Assembly (NCBI GenBank): GCA_033764095.1
Contig: JANRJF010000254.1
Span: 12,836-76,835, forward strand
Length of the DNA stretch: 64,000 bases
Direction of reading: 5' to 3'
From: JBDTMT01 sp033764095
GTDB taxonomy: Bacteria; Desulfobacterota; Binatia; HRBIN30; CADEER01
Part shown: positions 53,550-61,106 of the stretch, in pieces
How positions within the stretch are numbered: position 1 is the first letter of the stretch
How the letters are laid out: every line of letters begins with the position of its first letter
Notes under the pieces: model-generated
The model's input: only the letters and a program-made list of their open reading frames with translations
The model's database searches: none
Told to the model about the DNA's origin: nothing
Program-made: the position numbers and the translations under genes

Positions 53550-54203
53550 ATGCCGTTCTGGGGGAGCAGCCGGGCCTGGTTGGTTGGCCTGGCGCTGGGC
53601 ACCGCGCTGTGGCTTGCCGGAGGGGTGCGGCCGGCGCTTGCCGTCGAGCGTTTTGCTGGTCCGCCCCTGCAGACCGTGAGCTGGGCCCTGGCCTTCGACG
53701 AGTCGGTCGACCCGGACATCCATGATGCCGCGAAGGGTTTCTCCCGCGAACTGCGTCGTTACTGGCGCACCCTCGGCTGGCTGTTCGCCAAGGTCACCAC
53801 GTGGTGGGGCCTATGGTTCAAGCGCGCCGCGTTCAGCCTCAGCGTCGCCATCGTCGCCGTGCTCGCCGACGGCGGGCTGATGAACGTCTGGCGCAACGAC
53901 GGCTTCCGCGCCCTGACGTCGTACGTACCGCTGATGCTCTACGTCTACGCGCGCCTGCTGTTCTCGCGCGGCGTCAGCCTGGCGCCCAAGCTGCTTTTGC
54001 TGGCCGCGATCGTCTACGGCGTGGTGCGCGAGGACTTCCTGCCCGACCGCCGCCTGTTGCGCGGCCGCATCGAGGACATCGTCTTCATCTTCGTCGCCGC
54101 GCGCCTCTTCGTCTACGCCTGCCCGCAGCCGTTGGTCGACGCCTTCGCGACTCGCGCGGTGCGCTGGCGGCAACGCGTCGCGTCGATCCAGCGCGCGCGC
54201 TGA
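53550..54203 (+). CDS. Membrane protein with a DUF1232-like C-terminal part
   Basis: A 217-residue protein. The N-terminal hydrophobic segment (about 10-32) may be a signal peptide or anchor. Further membrane segments lie at about 90-110, 120-140 and 175-190. The stretch YGVVREDFLPDRRLLRGRIED resembles the Tyr-x-P-x-D-x-x-PD-x-DD core of DUF1232 (YkvA) proteins, whose role is unknown. No partner gene is evident. The end lies 9 nt from the converging gene at 54213. Confidence 0.55.
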   Translation: MPFWGSSRAWLVGLALGTALWLAGGVRPALAVERFAGPPLQTVSWALAFDESVDPDIHDAAKGFSRELRRYWRTLGWLFAKVTTWWGLWFKRAAFSLSVAIVAVLADGGLMNVWRNDGFRALTSYVPLMLYVYARLLFSRGVSLAPKLLLLAAIVYGVVREDFLPDRRLLRGRIEDIVFIFVAARLFVYACPQPLVDAFATRAVRWRQRVASIQRAR

Positions 54204-54212
54204 ACGCGCGGC

Positions 54213-54656
54213 TCAGCCGCCGACGGTGCCGTCGCGCGCCCGCTGCGGCAGGCTGGCGGCGTCGCCCTGCGGGCGCACTTCTTTCTGTTCGAGGTCCACG
54301 CGCCACAGCGCCGTGCGGTGGTTGTTCTCTTCCTTCCACAGCAGGCTGACCTCGTACTCCGGCCCGTCCTTCTGCACCGAGTTCCAGCTGAACTCGCCGA
54401 CGTAGCCGCCCTTCTCCTTGGCCTTCAGCGAATAGCCCTTGAGCAGGTCCTCGAGCGTGTCGGGCTGGTTGTCCGGCTTGAAGGTGCGCACCAGGTCGAT
54501 GGCCTCCTTGCTGCGGCCGGACCACTCCTCGGTGTCCTGCAACTGCGAGATCACCACCCACGCGAATCCGATGGTGAACAACGCCAGCCCGCCCCAGCCG
54601 ATGATCGCCGAGATCGCGCTGCCGTCCTTCTTCTGCTGCGGTTGTGCCTGAGCCAT
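54213..54656 (-). CDS. Single-span membrane protein of unknown function
   Basis: A 147-residue protein. It has a short Gln/Lys-rich N-terminus, one membrane helix (about residues 16-37, WGGLALFTIGFAWVVI) and a soluble C-terminal part (about 45-147) with WSGRSKEAIDLVRTFKPD and a beta-rich VSLLWKEENNHRTALWRVD. I do not recognise the family. CAGGGGTG lies 8 nt before the ATG. It is downstream of the cyclo-ligase-like gene on the same strand but separated by 96 bp, so it may be independently transcribed. Confidence 0.6.
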   Translation of the reverse strand: MAQAQPQQKKDGSAISAIIGWGGLALFTIGFAWVVISQLQDTEEWSGRSKEAIDLVRTFKPDNQPDTLEDLLKGYSLKAKEKGGYVGEFSWNSVQKDGPEYEVSLLWKEENNHRTALWRVDLEQKEVRPQGDAASLPQRARDGTVGG

Positions 54657-54752
54657 TGGTGAACACCCCTGAAAGGAATTCTGTGCAACCCGACCCTGTA
54701 ACGAACGCCCGGCGGTGTGGCAACCCGCGCGGCGGGGCGGGCGCGGCAGCGC

Positions 54753-55490
54753 TCAGAGCTGCCCGGGGGTCAGCGAACCGCGGCCTTCGCGGCGGCCCTT
54801 GCGCAGCGCCGGGATGGCGCGGATGCGCTCGTCGGGCAGCAGGTCCCAGAGAATGCCGCGCGGGCGCGGGTAGAGGCTGGGCGCCGCCACCACCTGGTCG
54901 GGCGTGATCAGGAAGTCGATCGGAATGTCGTGCGCGCGCATGGCGATGCGATCGTCCACCACCTGCAACGGATGCACGGTGGTGACGATCGGCGTGTACT
55001 CGCGCACCTTGCCGGCGCGCCGCAACAGCGCGTACTCCAGGTCGGCCGCGCCGCTGCCGCGCCCGACGCGCGCGCCCTGGCGCGACACCGCCACCGAACC
55101 GACCAGCACGAGGTCGATCGGATGCAACTCATGTGGCGCCACCGGGCGCCCGTAGCGCAGCGCGCCGCGCAGGCTGGCGGCGCGCCACACGTTGGCGCCG
55201 AGCCGCGCCGGATCGAGCTCGAGAAAGCAGCGCTCGGCGCGCAGACCGGGAACCGGCAGGTAGACGATCTTGCCGTCGCGCAACGCGGCGCGGCGCAGCG
55301 CCAGTTGCGGCGCGCCGAGATCGAACTTCACCACCTTGGCGCGCTTCCAGATGGTGAGCTGGCTGAGCAGCTTGGCGGCGCGTTCGGCGCCGAGGAAGTT
55401 CGGGATGCGCCCGTGCGCGCCCGGGAACCGGACGACGCCCGCCGCGGTCACGCGGGTCCACACCTTGTGACGGATCGCGTCCTTCGTCAT
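54753..55490 (-). CDS. 5-formyltetrahydrofolate cyclo-ligase-like protein
   Basis: A 245-residue protein related to methenyltetrahydrofolate synthetases. The central VGSVAVSRQGARVGRGSGAADLEYALL matches the family G-x-G-R-GGGYYD loop in weaker form. The N-terminal IRHKVWTRV and the terminal PHxLQVVDD-like segment also fit. The MTHFSD-like subgroup often lacks the classic motif, so cyclo-ligase activity (5-formyl-THF to 5,10-methenyl-THF using ATP) is likely but not certain. It lies 53 nt after trmI on the same strand. Confidence 0.72.
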   Translation of the reverse strand: MTKDAIRHKVWTRVTAAGVVRFPGAHGRIPNFLGAERAAKLLSQLTIWKRAKVVKFDLGAPQLALRRAALRDGKIVYLPVPGLRAERCFLELDPARLGANVWRAASLRGALRYGRPVAPHELHPIDLVLVGSVAVSRQGARVGRGSGAADLEYALLRRAGKVREYTPIVTTVHPLQVVDDRIAMRAHDIPIDFLITPDQVVAAPSLYPRPRGILWDLLPDERIRAIPALRKGRREGRGSLTPGQL

Positions 55491-55543
55491 GCGTCTGCGC
55501 GCCCGGCCAGAGACTCGGAGCTACTACAGCGGCTCGCGGACAG

Positions 55544-56374
55544 TCAATCTGGATCCGCGAGGCGGCGACAGACGATGAGAAAGCCGGTGTGCGCCACCAT
55601 GCGATGCTCGGGCCGGATGCTGAGGCCCTTGGCATGCCAGGGGCGCATGATCGTCTCGCTGATCTCGATCGCGCCGAAGCCGGCGGCCGGCGCGAGATCG
55701 GCGAACTGTTTCACCTGCATCACCGTCGGCAGGTAGACGACCAGCACGCCGCCCGGCCGCAGCGCCGCGTGCACCGCGGCGAGCGCCGTCCACGGCTCGG
55801 AGAAGTCGAGCACGACGCGATCGAGGTTGCGCTCCGCGATGCCCTCGCGCACGTCGGCCTGCACCACCGTCCACTGCGGCGCGTCGCCGTGAAACTCGGC
55901 GATGTTGGCGCGCACCATCTCGATGAACTCCTCGCGCAGCTCGTAGGAGAACAGTCGCCCGGTTGGTCCGATGACGCGCAGCAAAGCCAGGGTCAGCGCC
56001 CCCGGCCCGGTGCCGGCTTCGAGCACGCGCATGCCCGGCTGGATGTCGCCCCACAACAAGATGGGCCCGACATCCTTCGGATAGATGACCTGCGCGCGAC
56101 GCGGCAGGTTGGGGATGAGCTGCGCGTAGGTCGGCCGCAGCATGAGGAAGTCCTCGCCGCTGGCAGTGCGCACCGTGCGCCCCTCGGGACGGCCGATGAG
56201 CTCGTCGGCCGGAATCGTGCTGCCGCGCAACTTGACCATGGCGCCAGCGCGCAGGCGCTTGAGGTACTCGCGCGCCTTGCTGTCGATGAACAGCACCGAC
56301 TCGCCGGCACGCAGCGGTTTGCGGTCGTCCGGCTCCGGCACGGCGGGAGCGGACGCGACGAGCGGATCGGACAT
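55544..56374 (-). CDS. trmI: tRNA (adenine-58-N1)-methyltransferase TrmI
   Basis: A 276-residue class I SAM methyltransferase. The N-terminal TrmI barrel (about 20-95) ends with RRAQVIYPKDVGPIL. The SAM loop is VLEAGTGPGALTLALLR. The catalytic-site motif is DRVVLDFSEPW, where LDLPEPW is more usual. It forms m1A58 in the tRNA T-loop, which in Thermus is required for efficient thiolation of T54 by TtuA. The ttuA-like gene ends 3 nt upstream of its ATG, which supports a shared T-loop role. Confidence 0.92.
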   Translation of the reverse strand: MSDPLVASAPAVPEPDDRKPLRAGESVLFIDSKAREYLKRLRAGAMVKLRGSTIPADELIGRPEGRTVRTASGEDFLMLRPTYAQLIPNLPRRAQVIYPKDVGPILLWGDIQPGMRVLEAGTGPGALTLALLRVIGPTGRLFSYELREEFIEMVRANIAEFHGDAPQWTVVQADVREGIAERNLDRVVLDFSEPWTALAAVHAALRPGGVLVVYLPTVMQVKQFADLAPAAGFGAIEISETIMRPWHAKGLSIRPEHRMVAHTGFLIVCRRLADPD

Positions 56375-56377
56375 GGT

Positions 56378-57301
56378 TCAGCGCCCGCCCGCCGCGCGTC
56401 GCTCGCGCTTGGTCTCGGTCTCGCGCACCAGCCGGCAGAAACCGCACAACTCGCCGAACGCCGGCATGCCGCAGCCGGTGCACGTGTTGGGCGGCGACTC
56501 CGGCGCGCTGGCCAGCGCCGGCTGGGCGCGCGCCAGGAAGTCCTGCACGAAGGTCAGCTTGCTGCCGGGGCTGGCCGCTTCCAGTCGGTTGAGCATGTCC
56601 TTGTACACCAGCTGCGTCGCGCCGACCGCGTTGGGACATTCGTCGACGACGTAGTCGATGCCGCGCATGAACGCGTACACCGCCGCCTCGTACTCGGTGA
56701 TGCGGAACAGCGGCTTCACCTTGCGCACGAAGCGCTCGTGCGTCGGCTGCAGCACCGGCCGCTGGCGCGCCAGGTGCGGCATCTGCCAGTGGAGCACGTT
56801 GCCGAGCAGGCGCGCCGCCTCGTCGTCGAGGTTGTGGCCGGTGGCGACCACCGGAAAGCCGCGGTCGACCGCCAGTTGATCGAAATAGTGCCGCTTCATC
56901 GTGCCGCACGCCGAGCACGCCGGGCGCCGCGTCAGCTGCGCGACGTCGTTCACCGCCAGCCCCTGCTCGGCGAGCGGCACGGTGATCAGCGGCAGATTGC
57001 GCGCCGCCGCGAAGGCGACCGTCTTCTCGGTCGAGGCATCGGAATACTCGCCGATGCCGAGCGAGAGGTGCAGGCCGGTGGTGGTGTAGCCGAGCCCGAC
57101 CAGCACGTCCCACAAGGCCAGGCTGTCCTTGCCGCCCGACACCGCCACCAGCACCGCCTCGCCCGGCGCGATCATGCGCTCCTTCTCGATCGCCCGCTCG
57201 ACCTGGCGCTGGAAGAAGAAGAGGAAGCAGGCGCGGCAGAAGTTGCTGTTGTGCTGGCGCAGCTGCACTTCCGCCGGCGCCTTGCAGCGCGTGCACTTCA
57301 T
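56378..57301 (-). CDS. ttuA: tRNA-5-methyluridine(54) 2-sulfurtransferase TtuA-like
   Basis: A PP-loop enzyme of 307 residues. The N-terminal zinc finger has Cys3, Cys6, Cys22 and Cys25. The ATP motif is VSGGKDS (residues 54-60). The [4Fe-4S] ligands are Cys129, Cys132 (ACSACGT) and Cys222 (DECPN), matching Thermus TtuA Cys130/133/222. The C-terminal zinc finger is NTCTGCG with GELCGFC. It transfers sulfur to tRNA position 54 (s2T), a modification linked to heat stability. It overlaps the sulfur-carrier gene by 4 nt and precedes trmI by 3 nt. TtcA (s2C32) and Ctu1/Ncs6 are relatives, but the double zinc fingers favour TtuA. Confidence 0.85.
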   Translation of the reverse strand: MKCTRCKAPAEVQLRQHNSNFCRACFLFFFQRQVERAIEKERMIAPGEAVLVAVSGGKDSLALWDVLVGLGYTTTGLHLSLGIGEYSDASTEKTVAFAAARNLPLITVPLAEQGLAVNDVAQLTRRPACSACGTMKRHYFDQLAVDRGFPVVATGHNLDDEAARLLGNVLHWQMPHLARQRPVLQPTHERFVRKVKPLFRITEYEAAVYAFMRGIDYVVDECPNAVGATQLVYKDMLNRLEAASPGSKLTFVQDFLARAQPALASAPESPPNTCTGCGMPAFGELCGFCRLVRETETKRERRAAGGR

Positions 57302-57516
57302 CGCGCCGCCTCGCGCTGCGGCGCGCCGCCGGAGATCACCGAGCGCACCTCGATGTCGTCGTCGGCCTCCAGCATGCTGTTCTCCGGCACCAGCACGTCG
57401 CCGCGGATCACCATCGCGGTGCCGGGCAGGAAGCCGAGCTCGCGCAGCACGTCGGCGGCGCGGCGGCGGCCGACGATCTCGACCTGTTTGCGTGTCGGCA
57501 GGATGGTGATGCGCAT
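57298..57516 (-). CDS. MoaD/ThiS-like sulfur carrier (TtuB-like) with residues beyond Gly-Gly
   Basis: A 72-residue beta-grasp protein (MRITILPTRKQVEI, VLRELGF, AMVIRGDVLVPE, DDDIEVRSVISGG). Sulfur carriers end in Gly-Gly, which is adenylated and thiocarboxylated. Here Gly63-Gly64 is followed by APQREAAR, so eight residues would have to be removed. Position directly before ttuA (4-nt overlap) makes it the likely sulfur donor TtuB. The E1-like TtuC gene is not in the window. The frame extends far upstream, but those codons are antisense to lysS; ATG 57516 starts the domain. Confidence 0.75.
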   Translation of the reverse strand: MRITILPTRKQVEIVGRRRAADVLRELGFLPGTAMVIRGDVLVPENSMLEADDDIEVRSVISGGAPQREAAR

Positions 57517-57573
57517 CGGACCCGCGAGAATAGGAGGGCGCGCGCGGCGAGACAAGGGTAGGGACGGCGCGCC

Positions 57574-57602
57574 TTGACTCCGCTCCGGGCCACCCATAGG
57601 CA
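57574..57602 (+). promoter_or_regulatory. Candidate promoter for the lysS operon
   Basis: TTGACT is followed after 17 nt by TAGGCA. The -10 ends 7 nt before GTG 57610 and no Shine-Dalgarno is present, so transcription may start at the initiation codon. Confidence 0.4.
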
Positions 57603-57609
57603 CGCTGGC

Positions 57610-59127
57610 GTGAGCGAGGACGTCACCGACCAGATCGTCGCCCGCCGCCTCAAGTTGGAGGCGTTGCGCCAGGCCGGCGACGACCCCTACGCGAACGACT
57701 TCCGGCCGACCCGGACGACGGCCGAGTTCGTTGCCGCGTTCGACGCCCTGACGCCAGAGCAGCTCGCCGCGGTGAGCGAACCGGTGGCGATCGCCGGCCG
57801 CATCCCGGCCAAGCCGCGCGACTTCGGCAAGGCCTCGTTCATGCACCTGCAGGACCGCGACGGCCGCCTGCAGGTCTACGTCAAGCGCGACGTGGTCGGC
57901 GACGCGACCTTCACCCGCTTCAAGCAGGCCGAGGCGGGCGACTTCGTCGGCGTCGTCGGCGTGCCGTTCCGCACCCGCACCAACGAGCTGACGCTGGAGG
58001 CGCGCGAGCTGCGCGTGCTGACCAAGGCGCTGCTGCCGCTGCCGGAGAAGTGGCACGGGCTCACCGACGTCGAGGCGCGCTACCGCCAGCGCTATCTCGA
58101 CCTGATCGCCAACGACGAGGTGCGCGCCACCTTCCGCAAGCGCGCCCGGCTGATCCAGTTCCTGCGCGACTTCCTGACCGCGCGCGGCTACGTCGAGGTC
58201 GAGACGCCGATGATGCAGCCGATCGCCGGCGGCGCCGCGGCGCGGCCGTTCGTCACCCACCACAACGCGCTCGACATGCAGCTCTACCTACGCATCGCGC
58301 CGGAGCTGTACCTGAAGCGCCTGCTGGTCGGCGGCTTCGAGCGCGTCTTCGAGCTCAATCGCGTCTTCCGCAACGAGGGGGTGTCGACCCGCCACAACCC
58401 CGAGTTCACCATGCTGGAGTTCTACCAGGCGTACGCCACCTACGAGGACCTGATGCAGCTCACCGAAGAGCTGTTCGTCGGCGCCGCCGATGCGGTCGCC
58501 GGCGCGCGCCAGGTGCGCTACCTCGGGCACGACATCGATCTCAGCCCGCCGTGGCGCCGCGTCTCGATTCCGGAGTACGTCGCCACCCGTTGCGCGCTGC
58601 CGCTCGATGCGGTGCGGCAGCTCGATCTCGCCGTGCTGCAGCCCGCGGCCGACAAGGTCGGCGGGCCGCTGCGCAAGGACTACCGCAAGCAGTACGGCGC
58701 CGGCGCCGCCGGCTACATGCTGCTCGACCTCTTCGAGTTCCTCGCCGAGCCGGAGCTCATCCAGCCGACCTTCGTGCACGAGTATCCGGTCGCCGTGTCG
58801 CCGCTCGCCCGGCGCAGCGCGCGTGCGCCGGAGTTCGTCGACCGCTTCGAGCTGTTCATCGCCGGGCAGGAGATGGCCAACGCCTTCTCCGAGCTCAACG
58901 ACCCCGACGACCAGCGCCGCCGGCTCGAGGGCCAGCTGGTGCAGAAGGCGGCCGGCGACGAAGAGGCGCACGCCATGGACGAGGACTTCCTGCGCGCGCT
59001 GGAGCACGGCATGCCGCCGGCGGCGGGGGAGGGGATCGGCGTCGATCGCCTCGCCATGCTGCTCACCAACGCGGCGTCGATTCGCGACGTCATCCTCTTC
59101 CCGCACATGCGGCCCGAGCGCCGCTGA
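57610..59127 (+). CDS. lysS: Lysyl-tRNA synthetase (class II)
   Basis: A class II synthetase of 505 residues. The N-terminal OB-fold anticodon domain (about 65-150) contains AIAGRIPAKPRDFGKASF. The catalytic domain has motif 2 (FELNRVFRNEGVSTRHNPEFT) and motif 3 (GIGVDRLAMLLT). It charges tRNA-Lys. GTG 57610 is chosen because it matches the start of family homology; TTG 57574 lies on the -35 box. The lolC/E gene follows by 9 nt, opening the envelope-biogenesis operon. Confidence 0.93.
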   Translation: MSEDVTDQIVARRLKLEALRQAGDDPYANDFRPTRTTAEFVAAFDALTPEQLAAVSEPVAIAGRIPAKPRDFGKASFMHLQDRDGRLQVYVKRDVVGDATFTRFKQAEAGDFVGVVGVPFRTRTNELTLEARELRVLTKALLPLPEKWHGLTDVEARYRQRYLDLIANDEVRATFRKRARLIQFLRDFLTARGYVEVETPMMQPIAGGAAARPFVTHHNALDMQLYLRIAPELYLKRLLVGGFERVFELNRVFRNEGVSTRHNPEFTMLEFYQAYATYEDLMQLTEELFVGAADAVAGARQVRYLGHDIDLSPPWRRVSIPEYVATRCALPLDAVRQLDLAVLQPAADKVGGPLRKDYRKQYGAGAAGYMLLDLFEFLAEPELIQPTFVHEYPVAVSPLARRSARAPEFVDRFELFIAGQEMANAFSELNDPDDQRRRLEGQLVQKAAGDEEAHAMDEDFLRALEHGMPPAAGEGIGVDRLAMLLTNAASIRDVILFPHMRPERR

Positions 59128-59136
59128 CGGCCCGCC

Positions 59137-60399
59137 GTGCCGCGCGGGCTGCCGTATCCGCTGTTCATCGGCCTGCGCTACCTGCGCGCGCGGCGCGAGG
59201 AACGCTTCATCTCGCTGATCACGCTGATCGCCACCGGCGGCGTCGCGGTCGGCGTGTTGACGCTCAACGTCGTGCTGGCAGTGATGACTGGCTTCGAGGA
59301 GGACCTGCGCGACCGCATTCTCGGCTTCACCCCGCACGTCGTGGTCTCCGATTACGGCACCGCCATGCCGCTGCCCCCCGAGTTGGAGACCCGCCTGCGC
59401 GGGTTGCCGGAGGTCGCCGCCGTCGCACCGTACGTCGAGGGACAGGCGATGTTGGCGAGCAGCGCCGAGGTCGCCGGCGTGATGCTGCGCGGCGTGCGCC
59501 CGCAGGGCAACGGCGTCATCGACTTCGCCCGCCATGTGAAGGGCGGGACGGTCGAGGACCTCGCCCGCAAGCACGCGGTGCGGCGCGACGACAGCGGCGC
59601 GATGGTCGAGCTGCCCGGCATCATCCTCGGCGTCGAGCTGGCGCGCCAGCTCGGCCTCAATATCGGCGATCCGGTCAGCGTCGTCTCGCCGGCCGGCACG
59701 CCGACGCTGGTCGGCATGGTGCCGAAGGTGCGCCGCTTCGCCGTCGTCGGCCTCTTCGAAGCCGGCATGATCGAGTACGACAGCGCGCTCGCCTACGTCA
59801 GCCTCGCCGACGCGCAACGCTTCTTCGGCCTCGGCGACGGGGTGAGCGGCGTCGAACTGCGCGCCACCGATCTCGATCGCGCCGATCCGCTCGCCAGGCG
59901 CGTCGCCGGGGCGCTCGACTTCCCCTACAAGGTGGAGTCCTGGCGTGACCGCAACTTCAACCTCTTCGCCGCCATCGCGTTGGAGAAACACACCTACTTT
60001 CTGGTGCTGCTGCTGATCATCCTGGTCGCCGCCTTCAACATCGTCGCGGCGCTGGTCATGGTGGTGATGGAGAAGCGGCGCGACATCGCGGTGTTGAAGA
60101 CGCTGGGGGCGACGCGCGCCGGGGTGGCGCAGATCTTCCTGTCGAAGGCGCTGGTCATCGGCGGCGTCGGCACCGCCGTCGGCAGCCTGCTCGGATTGGC
60201 GCTCTGCCTGGCGTTGTCGCGCTACAAGATCCCCCTGCCGAAGGGCGTCTTCTACACCTCGACGGTGCCGGTGCGGATCTACCCGGAGTATTTTGCCGTG
60301 GTGTTCGGCGTCTCGCTGGTCATCGTCCTGCTGGCGGCGTTCTACCCGGCGCGCCAGGCGTCGCGGCTGCTGCCGGTCGAGGCGCTGCGCTATGACTGA
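59137..60399 (+). CDS. lolC: Lipoprotein-releasing system permease LolC/LolE
   Basis: A 420-residue inner-membrane protein. The N-terminal FIGLRYLRARREERFISLIT leads into a first membrane helix (about 22-48). A large periplasmic domain (about 50-275) follows, then three membrane helices (about 280-310, 335-360, 385-408) with the VMEKRRDIAVLKTLGA coupling loop. With LolD it releases lipoproteins from the inner membrane to LolA. Only one such permease gene is present here, so it probably forms a homodimer (LolF-like). It starts at GTG 59137 and overlaps lolD by 8 nt. Confidence 0.9.
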   Translation: MPRGLPYPLFIGLRYLRARREERFISLITLIATGGVAVGVLTLNVVLAVMTGFEEDLRDRILGFTPHVVVSDYGTAMPLPPELETRLRGLPEVAAVAPYVEGQAMLASSAEVAGVMLRGVRPQGNGVIDFARHVKGGTVEDLARKHAVRRDDSGAMVELPGIILGVELARQLGLNIGDPVSVVSPAGTPTLVGMVPKVRRFAVVGLFEAGMIEYDSALAYVSLADAQRFFGLGDGVSGVELRATDLDRADPLARRVAGALDFPYKVESWRDRNFNLFAAIALEKHTYFLVLLLIILVAAFNIVAALVMVVMEKRRDIAVLKTLGATRAGVAQIFLSKALVIGGVGTAVGSLLGLALCLALSRYKIPLPKGVFYTSTVPVRIYPEYFAVVFGVSLVIVLLAAFYPARQASRLLPVEALRYD

Positions 60400-61060
60400 G
60401 CTGATCCGCGCCCGCGGCATCTGCAAGTCGTACGGCGCCAACCAGCGCGTCTCGGTGCTGCGCGACCTCGATCTCGACGTGGCCGCCGGCGAGGCGGTGG
60501 TGATCGTCGGCCAGTCCGGCGTCGGCAAGAGCACCCTGCTGCACGTGCTCGGCGCGCTCGACCAGCCGACCGCCGGCGAGGTGGCCTTCGACGGCGTGCC
60601 GTTCAGTCGCCTCAGCGAGAAGGAACTGGCGGCGCTGCGCAACCGCCAGATCGGTTTCATCTTCCAGTTCCACCACCTGTTGCCCGACTTCAGCGCGCTG
60701 GAGAACGCCATGATGCCCGGCCTGATCGGCGGGCTGGGCTGGGACGACGCGGCGGCGCGGGCGCGGCGGGTGCTGGAGCAGGTCGGCCTCGCTCACCGGC
60801 TCGACCACAAGCCCGGCGAGCTCTCCGGCGGCGAGCAGCAGCGCGTCGCCGTGGCGCGCGCCATCGTCCTGTCGCCGCGCGCCGTCCTGGCCGACGAGCC
60901 GACCGGCAACCTCGACCCGGCGACCGCCGACGAGGTGCACCAGCTGCTGCTCGGCTTGAAGCGCGAGCAGGGCATCGCGCTGCTCATCGTCACCCACAAC
61001 GAGCACCTTGCGGCGCTCGCCGACCGCACCCTGCGCATGGTCGACGGACGCCTTGTCTGA
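60392..61060 (+). CDS. lolD: Lipoprotein-releasing system ATPase LolD
   Basis: A 222-residue ABC ATPase of the MacB/LolD class. Walker A is GQSGVGKST, the Q-loop is FIFQFHHLLPDFSALEN, the signature is LSGGEQQRVAVARA, Walker B is AVLADEPTGNLD and the H-switch is VTHN. It powers lipoprotein release by the permease encoded just upstream. The ATG lies inside the permease 3' end (ATGACTGA), so translation is coupled. A 46-nt gap follows before bamA. Confidence 0.93.
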   Translation: MTELIRARGICKSYGANQRVSVLRDLDLDVAAGEAVVIVGQSGVGKSTLLHVLGALDQPTAGEVAFDGVPFSRLSEKELAALRNRQIGFIFQFHHLLPDFSALENAMMPGLIGGLGWDDAAARARRVLEQVGLAHRLDHKPGELSGGEQQRVAVARAIVLSPRAVLADEPTGNLDPATADEVHQLLLGLKREQGIALLIVTHNEHLAALADRTLRMVDGRLV

Positions 61061-61068
61061 CCGCCCGG

Positions 61069-61097
61069 TTTACTGTCTCCAGACCGTCTGGTAGGGC
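61069..61097 (+). promoter_or_regulatory. Weak candidate internal promoter before bamA
   Basis: TTTACT and TAGGGC lie 17 nt apart. The spacer has the inverted repeat CCAGA-CCG-TCTGG. The -10 ends 9 nt before the likely TTG start, with no Shine-Dalgarno. Weak by itself. Confidence 0.25.
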
Positions 61098-61106
61098 TCG
61101 CCCGTT

